Source of the DNA: JBAZWE01 sp041660545
Lineage (GTDB): Bacteria; Actinomycetota; Thermoleophilia; BMS3ABIN01
Direction: 5' to 3'
Assembly (NCBI GenBank): GCA_041660545.1
Contig: JBAZWE010000078.1
Span: 1-9,264, forward strand
Length of the DNA: 9,264 nt
Shown here: positions 1 to 5,044 of the stretch, piece after piece
How positions within the stretch are numbered: position 1 is the first letter of the stretch
Layout of the letters: every line of letters starts with the position of its first letter
Program-made: the position numbers and the translations under genes
Notes under the pieces: model-generated
The model's input: only the letters and a program-made list of their open reading frames with translations
The model's database searches: none
What the model was told of the DNA's origin: nothing

Positions 1-1
1 G

Positions 2-1489
2 GTAATGTCGCTCTGCGTGATGTTACTGTTCGTGATATTGACCATCTCAAACGCGCAGGGGAGCGTAGGCAGCATGCCCACGCCCACGAGACCTGACCTC
101 AGCGTCAGCGGCCACAACGCCTTCTGCGGTTAGTACGCCGACTATTTAGCACATCAACTGACGGTCCAGTACACGATCAGCAACGCGGGTCCGGCCGCAT
201 CAAGTGTCGCAATCACCGGCGCATCAGCCACTAACGGTGTAACCTTGTCGACGGCCACGCCGGTTGGCGTGGGCGGCATCGCTGCAAGCGCATCGGCAAA
301 CGTCAACCTGATCTACACCGTTCCGCCAAGCGTTGGTTCGTTCTATACGAACATTACCGCCAGTGCCAACGATAGTGGCGGTAACTCCTATAACTACCCG
401 GTGAATCCGGGGGCGACCCTGGTTTACAGCTCCAATGTTAAGCCGGCAACGATCTCGGTGGTAGATGTTGGCAGCCAGTCTCTGGTCAACAACTTCTTCC
501 TGAGCTACCTGGCTCCGACGGACCAACAGGGTCATTTCATCTCAGTATCTCCGGATGGTAAGTACATTTGGGTTTCGGAACAGATGTCGACCACTGGCGG
601 CTACGTTGCGGTTCTTGATGCCAGCAACGGTCAGGAGCTGAAGCATTGGGACGTGGGCGCCGGCGTCGGCAACCACATGTCGCGTGACGGCAGGTGGCTC
701 TTCGTCGCCAGCAACAAGTTCTATGGGATCAACGTCTTTGATGTCCAAAACCAGACGTATCTGGGGTCCTTTGCGCTTGGCGCCGGGAACCACGTGATGG
801 ATTCTTCACCAGACGATACGCTTCTTTGGGTCACAGATATGGCCCTGGGCAATCTGCGTTCGTTTGACATCACTGGCCTTCCAGGGACAATGCCTACGCC
901 CGCAGCTACTATCCACGTCGGGGGCACAATGACGCATGCGCTACTGGCGCACCCGAACGGGAAGTACGTGTTCGTGGGCAGTAGCGGTACGCAGGGCGAT
1001 CCCGGTACGGTGGTCGTCGACGTACAGACAAACTCCGTCGTGTTGACCCAGGCGGGTCACATGCCGGGCGGTCCGAGCCTGCATCCGCATAACTACGAGA
1101 TATCGCCCGACCAGAAGTACCTGGTGATCGGGGATATCAACACATATACCTGAGACGGCAACGACAAGGTGCTAGGTCTAGCACCTAACTTGGCAAACGG
1201 CTCAGGTCCCTATCTGTGGTTCCTGAACATCGACACGCTGAAAAACCCGACTCCTGACCTTTCGACCATCAAGGTCGACAAGTGGATGGATGCGGGAGTG
1301 TGGGGCCCGGACGACATCAGCCACCAGATCTACGACCCGACGGGTGGTTATTTGATGGTAAGCACCTATTCACGAGTCAACAGTCAAGGAGGTCTGCGTT
1401 TTCTGAATGCCGACACAAATGTAGTGGAAAAGTCAATTCTGCTGCCTCCAAGTGCCCACTCGTTAGCGTTCCCCGGCCAAAACCGGTAG
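2..1489 (+). CDS. Exported CARDB-like + seven-bladed YncE-type propeller protein, frame interrupted by TAG and TGA
   Basis: One frame runs from the left edge to the TAG at 1487 with no frameshift, but carries TAG at 131-133 and TGA at 1151-1153. The first in-window ATG (5) opens a hydrophobic stretch ending SNAQG, which looks like a signal peptide. It lacks basic residues, so the true start may lie upstream. Next comes PDLSV and a module ending near 410 that aligns without gaps, at its start, to the C-terminal module of the two phosphatases downstream. The rest is a YVTN/YncE-like propeller with repeats of the PDGKYIWV type (GHFISVSPDGKY, THALLAHPNGKY, PHNYEISPDQKY, SHQIYDPTGGY), each with a conserved His; seven can be counted. 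An independent start at TTG 245 or GTG 1169 would cut through the module or a blade and is unlikely. Either this is a recent pseudogene or sequence error, or one or both stops are recoded; the TGA has a SECIS-like hairpin. Substrate and function are unknown. Confidence 0.72.
131..133 (+). other. In-frame TAG inside the conserved N-terminal module
   Basis: The TAG sits between FCG and YADY. In the two phosphatases the same column is Thr (YWATYADY) and Ser (YWESYADY), and all three sequences align without gaps on both sides. One base change from a TCG serine codon would produce it. The frame is open on both sides, and the signal peptide lies upstream, so the stop truncates the exported protein unless it is read through or is an error. 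Confidence 0.85.
1151..1186 (+). promoter_or_regulatory. In-frame TGA with bacterial SECIS-like hairpin
   Basis: TGA (1151-1153) interrupts the propeller frame between GDINTYT and DGNDKV. Thirteen bases later a perfect 8-bp stem forms: AGGTGCTA (1167-1174) pairs with TAGCACCT (1179-1186) around the loop GGTC (1175-1178). The loop begins 21 nt after the TGA. Bacterial SECIS elements recognised by SelB lie within the coding sequence just 3' of the UGA. The apical loop of the E. coli fdhF element is also GGUC, flanked by A and U as here. The bulged U of the E. coli stem is absent. Two CTA leucine codons fall inside the hairpin although the gene otherwise prefers CTG. Selenocysteine insertion is an inference; no selenium genes are in the window. 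Confidence 0.5.
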
Positions 1490-1530
1490 GGATTAGCAAA
1501 ATAGCGAAGGCATAGAAGTACAGATAACCA

Positions 1531-1554
1531 GGGCGGCCCCGAAAGGGGTCGCCC
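1531..1554 (+). other. Strong GC hairpin downstream of the propeller gene
   Basis: GGGCGGCCCC (1531-1540), a GAAA tetraloop and GGGGTCGCCC (1545-1554) form a 10-bp stem with one G-T pair. It lies 41 nt after the stop codon. No T tract follows, so it may serve as an mRNA 3'-end stabiliser rather than a terminator; the T-tailed hairpin at 1600 is the better terminator. Confidence 0.55.
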
Positions 1555-1599
1555 GATAACATCAGTTAGTGAAGTCTCGGTCTGGGGCTTTTATCAAGA

Positions 1600-1648
1600 A
1601 ACACGGGCGCAAGAATGGGCCACGGCTCGTATTGCGTCCGTGTTTTTT
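1600..1648 (+). terminator. Intrinsic terminator after the propeller gene
   Basis: AACACGGGCGCAA (1600-1612) pairs with TTGCGTCCGTGTT (1632-1644), 13 bp with one G-T pair. A T run (1643-1648) overlaps and follows the stem. The 19-nt loop can form a small inner stem, GGGC with GCTC. It ends only about 13 nt before the displaced tRNA fragment, so it closes the pre-island transcription unit. Confidence 0.8.
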
Positions 1649-1660
1649 AGGTTCAGATGT

Positions 1661-1728
1661 TCTGGTGCTGAAGGTGGGAATCGAACCCACACGGGGGGTG
1701 AGCCCCACCGGATTTTGAGTTTGGTGCC
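1661..1728 (-). repeat. Displaced tRNA-Leu 3' fragment (far att boundary)
   Basis: This copies the CCA end, acceptor 3' strand, T arm, variable arm and anticodon-stem region of the tRNA-Leu at 4335-4423. The only mismatch in the first 60 bases is T at 1669 for C at 4341. After 1720 the similarity fades through T-for-C differences (TTTGGTGC against TCCGGCGC) and stops near 1728. The D arm and 5' acceptor strand are missing, so it cannot make a tRNA. In the reading direction it yields the spurious peptide GGNRTHTGGEPHRILS often mis-annotated as protein. Confidence 0.85.
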
Positions 1729-1733
1729 TTGCG

Positions 1734-1837
1734 TACCGTCTAATCCCATCTATTACCTAATAGTCCCTTCCAATGCGGCTTTCAGCTGTACCATTTACCA
1801 CATAATCCCAATTATTTGGTTTGCAAAATGTTTGCAG
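1734..1837 (+). repeat. Island-end repeat, copy A (arm-site-like)
   Basis: A 34-nt unit (1734-1767, TACC.TCTAATCCC.TC...TACC..ATAGTCCC) is followed by a GTCCCTTCC...TTCAGCTG segment (1762-1788), a degenerate second TTTACC..ATAATCCC piece (1795-1809) and a paired motif TTTGCAA-aatg-TTTGCAG (1820-1837). The paired motif has an 11-bp period, about one helical turn, which suits integrase or excisionase arm sites. A diverged copy lies at 3602-3699. The arm-site role is inferred from position beside the att fragment. Confidence 0.55.
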
Positions 1838-1966
1838 TTTTCATATCCCCATTCGATAGAAACGAATCAATTTTGTATCAACTCGGGGTCAGCGAAAGAG
1901 AGCCAGCTTAAGCCATATCTCTCAAACCTAAATAATAGACAAATAGTCATACTTGGTGTATCCTAA

Positions 1967-1990
1967 GCGCCCATTCCTTCTAATGGGGCG
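1967..1990. other. Inverted repeat upstream of the membrane gene
   Basis: CGCCCATT and AATGGGGCG form a stem with one bulged base around a short CCTTCT loop. It sits about 75 nt before the membrane-protein start. It has no T tract on the plus strand. The rest of 1838-2062 shows nothing I recognise. Confidence 0.3.
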
Positions 1991-2062
1991 GGCTACCGGG
2001 GAGGTTTAGAAGGAAGTAGAAGCAGGGTTACTCTTCGGGCCGTGAGAAAAGTTGGGAATACC

Positions 2063-3583
2063 ATGAAAATAATTGGGCGTATTATGAGTCGTCATACGAC
2101 GAGTCAACTTCTATTTCCCCTTTTTCTGCTGACACTGGCGCTTGTTGCATATCGTACGATACTGAACAACACTCTCATTGGCGATGACTTCGCCTTGGCA
2201 TCCATTGCAGGCAGGCTCTCCATAATAGATATATGGCAGCTTTGTTATAGTCTTCATGACTTTGTCAGGCCGGTGCCTTTAATAACCTGGTGGGTTCAGT
2301 TTAAGTTGTTCGGCTTCGAAGGTATGCCCTCTCATCTGATAAATGTTTCCCTGCATGCGATCAACGCGTATCTGATCTATTGGTTTCTATTTCGTTTAGG
2401 GGCGCATCGCATGTCGGCTGTGGTTGTGGCTCTCCTGTTTGTGTTAACGCCGATCGGGCCAGAAGCGGTCACATGGAGTGCTGCCCGTTTTGATCTCATG
2501 GCGCTGATGTTCGTTTTGTTGGCGATGGGCCTATACTGGCTATCGCTGAGGAAGCACAGCAAGACCGCCTTTGCCATTTCAATGGTGGCAACACTTCTCG
2601 CGCTGTTTAGCAAAGAAAATGCAATGATCCTGGCTGTACTGTTTCCGGCAATTGAAGTGCTCTATAGTGGCAACAATTTTGAAAGCAATGGAAGCGATGT
2701 GGCCGGACGAGAAGGACAGCAAAGGCTGGCCGCACCACTTCGCAGGTTTTATGGACCAGCTATCAGACTTTCCATCTTTTTCTTGATTTTCGCAAGCAAT
2801 TTGGCATTGCGTTATGCGATTTTGGGGCGATTAGGTGGCTATGAAAATATGCCGAAGTTTGGCAAGCCGGAACTGGTACCGACCCTTGTATCGATGTCAA
2901 CCGTTATTTCACCGTTGTCAAGTTTTGAATTTTCCAGGAAGGTGATTCTGGGTTTGGCAATATATACCGGCTTGTTGGGAGTGACAGCGCTGGCGCTCGT
3001 ACTTTGGCACTGGCGTCGAGTAAACAACGCTATCAGGCGACTTTACTTGCTAATGGTGGTCTTACTGTTTGTTTCTCTGGCTCCTATTTACCAATTATTT
3101 TTCATGATGGGTTTTGGACACAGATTAGAGTGGAGCCGCTCACTCTACTTTTCTACATTTTGCTTTCTCGCCCTGCTTGTACTAGGGCTACTGGAGTTCG
3201 GTTGGCAAAACCAAAAATGGCAAGTAGGGTCAACACTGGCTTTGCTGGTTTTACTTCCAGTTTATTATGTCGGTATCACGCACAATAACAGACCATGGGA
3301 GCGGTCAGCGGCGATCAACTATAGTATACCGCTACAAACACAGTCACTGCTTCCTCAGCCACCGCCGAATGCAAAGCTATATTTTAAAAATGTGCCCACT
3401 TGGCATGGAGGAGCCTACATTTTTAGTTCTGGATTGAAGGTCGCCATACAAGCTGAATACGAGCGGGAAGATCTCAAGGTCAGGTGGGTAGATCCGGAAA
3501 AAACAACCCTGGACCCGGAGGATGGCTTTCTCTTCGACTATGACATGGAGAGTGGGATACTCATACTCACAAAGGAACCATGA
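2063..3583 (+). CDS. GT-C type glycosyltransferase-like polytopic membrane protein
   Basis: The 506-residue product is strongly hydrophobic with many predicted membrane segments, the first at about 15-32. It resembles lipid-linked-sugar GT-C transferases of the PMT/TMTC kind. An acidic pair in the first outer loop (GDD, 40-42) is followed by RPVP (69-72), HLINVSLHAINAYL (91-104), LTPIGPEAVTWSAARFD (128-144) and FSKEN (182-186), in the order seen in TMTC-like proteins. The last 90 or so residues (after NNRPWERSA) form a soluble C-terminal tail. I chose ATG 2063 because GGGA stands five bases before it; GTG 2042 and ATG 2084 are in-frame alternatives. It would act at the membrane, moving a sugar from a polyprenyl carrier to a protein or glycan; donor and acceptor cannot be told. 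It is the only large gene in the island and is AT-richer than its neighbours, consistent with transfer. Confidence 0.75.
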   Translation: MKIIGRIMSRHTTSQLLFPLFLLTLALVAYRTILNNTLIGDDFALASIAGRLSIIDIWQLCYSLHDFVRPVPLITWWVQFKLFGFEGMPSHLINVSLHAINAYLIYWFLFRLGAHRMSAVVVALLFVLTPIGPEAVTWSAARFDLMALMFVLLAMGLYWLSLRKHSKTAFAISMVATLLALFSKENAMILAVLFPAIEVLYSGNNFESNGSDVAGREGQQRLAAPLRRFYGPAIRLSIFFLIFASNLALRYAILGRLGGYENMPKFGKPELVPTLVSMSTVISPLSSFEFSRKVILGLAIYTGLLGVTALALVLWHWRRVNNAIRRLYLLMVVLLFVSLAPIYQLFFMMGFGHRLEWSRSLYFSTFCFLALLVLGLLEFGWQNQKWQVGSTLALLVLLPVYYVGITHNNRPWERSAAINYSIPLQTQSLLPQPPPNAKLYFKNVPTWHGGAYIFSSGLKVAIQAEYEREDLKVRWVDPEKTTLDPEDGFLFDYDMESGILILTKEP

Positions 3584-3601
3584 GGTTTCGATAGCCCATG
3601 A

Positions 3602-3699
3602 TTGTCCCTTCCTGTGCAGCGTTCAGCTGCCCTGTTTACCTTCTAATCCCCTCCGGTACCCGATAGTCCCCGGAATTTGGTTGGCAAAATGTTGGCAAG
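3602..3699 (+). repeat. Island-end repeat, copy B (arm-site-like)
   Basis: GTCCCTTCC...GTTCAGCTG (3604-3629) leads into a 34-nt unit (3637-3670) that matches 1734-1767 at all the core positions (TACC, TCTAATCCC, TC, TACC, ATAGTCCC). It then runs into TTGGCAA-aatg-TTGGCAA (3681-3698), the counterpart of the paired motif at 1820-1837. No tRNA fragment precedes it. It fills the gap between the membrane gene and higB, and may mark the end of an earlier insertion in the same tRNA. Confidence 0.55.
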
Positions 3700-3751
3700 C
3701 GAAATACCCAAAGCACTTGCAACCTGTAAAGTTATAGGTTACGCTACGAGC

Positions 3752-4030
3752 GTGATCAGGGGGTTTAGGCATAAAGGGCTGGAGAAGTATTTTCTATCGG
3801 GCGTAAAAAGTGGTGTTCAGTCAAGCCACATCAAGCGACTTCGATTGATTCTCGGTCGCCTGCAAGCCTCGACCTCTCCGATGGACATGGACCTTCCAGG
3901 GCTTCATCTCCATGAATTGACCGGTAAGCGAAAAGGTACCTGGTCTGTCAGAGTGAGTGGTAACTGGAGGATTACATTTAGATTCGACGGAAAGGACGCG
4001 GTCGATGTCGACTATGAAGACTATCACTAA
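3752..4030 (+). CDS. higB: HigB-family toxin (RelE/ParE superfamily)
   Basis: The 92-residue product has the HigB/plasmid-killer pattern throughout: IRGFRHKGLEKYF at the start, then HIKRLRLILGRLQAS, DMDLPGLHLHELTGKRKGTWSV, and the closing VSGNWRITFRFDGKDAVDVDYEDYH. Family members are ribosome-dependent mRNA endonucleases neutralised by HigA. The frame is open back to 3677, but GTG 3752 gives the normal family length and N terminus; the extra upstream codons overlap repeat copy B and are not conserved-looking. Its ribosome site is weak. The toxin gene comes first and overlaps the antitoxin, the usual higBA order. In this island it would act as a maintenance or addiction module for a neighbouring, integrase-less element. 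Confidence 0.9.
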   Translation: MIRGFRHKGLEKYFLSGVKSGVQSSHIKRLRLILGRLQASTSPMDMDLPGLHLHELTGKRKGTWSVRVSGNWRITFRFDGKDAVDVDYEDYH

Positions 4031-4325
4031 TAAAAGCATGGCTATGCATAATCCACCCCATCCTGGTGAAATACTGCGGGAGTTTTGTCTTGAGCCACTG
4101 GACTTGACCGTGACTGCTGCCGCAGATGCCCTGGGCGTTAGTCGCAAGACACTTTCAGCAATCCTAAACGGTCGGGCCGGGATCAGTCCTGAAATGGCCA
4201 TACGACTATCGATAGCTTTCGGTGCTTCGGCTGAGAGCTGGCTAAATCAGCAAACGCAGTATGACCTGTGGATGGCCGAACAAAACCGCAAGAACCTCAA
4301 GGTGCGGAAGTTGTCGGCAGCCTGA
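4005..4325 (+). CDS. higA: HigA-family antitoxin (XRE-type HTH)
   Basis: The core MHNPPHPGEILREFCLEP and the helix-turn-helix region TVTAAADALGVSRKTLSAILNGRAGISPEMAIRLSIAFG are classic HigA, followed by SAESWLNQQTQYDLW. HigA binds and silences HigB and represses the higBA promoter. Three in-frame ATGs are possible. ATG 4005 has AGGA eight bases before it and is my choice; ATG 4014 and ATG 4038 (MAMHNPPHPGE) would give 103 and 95 residues. With the 4005 start it overlaps higB by 26 bases, implying translational coupling. Its stop is nine bases before the 3' end of the tRNA on the opposite strand, so the pair sits right at the island boundary. Confidence 0.9.
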   Translation: MSTMKTITNKSMAMHNPPHPGEILREFCLEPLDLTVTAAADALGVSRKTLSAILNGRAGISPEMAIRLSIAFGASAESWLNQQTQYDLWMAEQNRKNLKVRKLSAA

Positions 4326-4334
4326 ACTGATTTC

Positions 4335-4423
4335 TGGTGCCGAAGGTGGGAATCGAACCCACACGGGGGGTGAGCCCCACCGGATTTTGAGTCCGGCGCG
4401 TCTGCCAGTTCCGCCACTTCGGC
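4335..4423 (-). tRNA. tRNA-Leu (anticodon CAA), CCA encoded
   Basis: Read on the minus strand, the gene starts GCCGAAG and ends CTTCGGC-A-CCA, giving a 7-bp acceptor stem. The anticodon stem CCGGA/TCCGG closes the loop CTCAAAA, so the anticodon is CAA and the codon read is UUG. The long variable arm (GGGGCTCACCCCCC region) is typical of class II leucine tRNAs, and the T arm has GTGGG-TTCGATT-CCCAC. It is the integration target of the island on its 3' side and was kept intact by the island-borne 3' end. Confidence 0.95.
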
Positions 4424-4450
4424 TCATTGGAGATCTTCAAGGTCAAACGG

Positions 4451-4456
4451 ATTCTA
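4451..4456 (-). promoter_or_regulatory. Possible -10 box of the tRNA-Leu gene
   Basis: On the minus strand TAGAAT lies 27 bases before the mature 5' end of the tRNA, a sensible place for a -10 element with a short leader. The hexamer 17 bases further upstream (CTGCTT) is a poor -35 match, so this call is tentative. Confidence 0.3.
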
Positions 4457-4521
4457 CCGCATTAATCCTCCAAAAGCAGACACAGGAAAAATAGGCGGCA
4501 AATCAAGCTTTCTTCATAAAA

Positions 4522-4568
4522 ATACCTGGGCAGGTATCACCCGATTTACTACGAAAAAGTTATAGTAA
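4522..4568. promoter_or_regulatory. Two inverted repeats before the zinc-ribbon gene
   Basis: ATACCTG-GG-CAGGTAT (4522-4537) is a perfect 7+7 dyad. Eight bases later TTTACTA (4545-4551) and TAGTAAA (4562-4568) form a second perfect dyad with ten bases between the arms. A TATAGT -10-like hexamer (4561-4566) overlaps the second. These could be operator sites for the gene starting at 4640. The remainder of 4424-4639 holds no gene I can support. Confidence 0.4.
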
Positions 4569-4639
4569 AATCCGGTTGTCTATGGTACACTCAAACCACC
4601 TGAAAGTCATGGGAGGCTGGAAGGGACAAGGTTCTGACA

Positions 4640-4912
4640 GTGGAAGAATTAGTATGTCCGCATTGCAACAAGGTAAGCTACAGCGCTTCGGCGAGAGCAT
4701 TCTCACCATGCCCGCACTGTAAGTTCCGTTTCGCAATCTCCGAAGATAACGGCCACAAGTATCTCGTAATCGACAGGCAGCTGGCACACCTTCTGGAGAA
4801 CTACTCTGAATCGGTTTCTGAGCATACCGACATCGATGTTATCGTAGACAGACGTGAGGCGCAGCGGCCGTTCAGTGGCATAGACCACCGCAAGGTAACA
4901 ACGCCAAACTAG
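4640..4912 (+). CDS. Small zinc-ribbon protein
   Basis: The 90-residue product has two CPHC knuckles (Cys6/Cys9 and Cys24/Cys27), a compact zinc-ribbon at the N terminus, followed by a charged tail containing DRREAQRPFSGIDHRK. No membrane segment or signal is visible, so it is probably cytoplasmic. The GTG start at 4640 has AAGG eight bases upstream (4628-4631). The gene is monocistronic, with inverted repeats upstream and a strong terminator 30 bases after its TAG stop. I do not recognise the family; zinc-ribbons of this size often bind nucleic acid or protein, but no function can be assigned. Confidence 0.75.
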   Translation: MEELVCPHCNKVSYSASARAFSPCPHCKFRFAISEDNGHKYLVIDRQLAHLLENYSESVSEHTDIDVIVDRREAQRPFSGIDHRKVTTPN

Positions 4913-4943
4913 GATATTTTAAAATCAGTGGCGGTATCCCCAG

Positions 4944-4967
4944 CCCGCAATTGTTTGCGGGTTTTTT
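4944..4967 (+). terminator. Intrinsic terminator of the zinc-ribbon gene
   Basis: CCCGCAA (4944-4950) and TTGCGGG (4955-4961) pair around TTGT and are followed at once by six Ts (4962-4967). This is a textbook rho-independent terminator and separates the zinc-ribbon gene from the phosphatases. Confidence 0.92.
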
Positions 4968-5044
4968 CATGCCTGAATAAGCAGTATGCCGGCTGAAGCG
5001 ACCCCATTTGTCATTGATAAACCAATGAAATCAGGAGCTGAAGC

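Larger units (their letters stand above)
1661..4332. mobile_element. Integrase-less genomic island in tRNA-Leu(CAA)
   Basis: The first 60 bases (1661-1720) match 4333-4392, the 3' part of the intact tRNA-Leu, at 59 of 60 positions and in the same orientation, giving a 2672-bp direct-repeat spacing. The tRNA is on the minus strand, so the inserted DNA lies on its 3' side and the displaced 3' end is at the far boundary. This is the geometry left by tyrosine-integrase insertion into a tRNA gene. Contents are a glycosyltransferase-like membrane gene, higBA and two repeat arrays. No integrase, excisionase or replication gene is visible, so the element is a remnant or is mobilised in trans. The membrane gene is visibly richer in A and T than the flanking genes. 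Confidence 0.7.

Noticed and set aside
245..1153. Independent gene starting at TTG 245 and stopping at TGA 1151
   Set aside because: The start falls in the middle of a module that aligns with two other proteins upstream of it, has no ribosome site, and loses the signal peptide. The downstream part continues in the same frame after the TGA.
1169..1489. Separate small gene starting at GTG 1169
   Set aside because: The GTG is within the hairpin stem and the product is just the last blades of the propeller, in frame with the upstream part.
131..1489. Genome-wide reassignment of TAG or TGA
   Set aside because: TAG ends the propeller frame, the zinc-ribbon gene (followed by a terminator) and phosphatase copy 2, and TGA ends phosphatase copy 1 and the membrane gene. 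Both work as ordinary stops here.
1734..1837. Integron attC site or CRISPR repeat
   Set aside because: There are only two diverged copies about 1.9 kb apart, no regular spacers, and no attC-like pairing of the ends that I can see. Integrase arm sites suit the position better.
1640..1966. Open frame of 108 codons containing GGNRTHTGGEPHRILS
   Set aside because: Its start is the antisense of the displaced tRNA-Leu fragment, and the rest runs over repeat copy A. The peptide is a known artefact of reading tRNA-Leu backwards.
4261..4494. Open frame of 77 codons across the tRNA-Leu
   Set aside because: It is the antisense reading of the intact tRNA plus the end of higA in the wrong frame.
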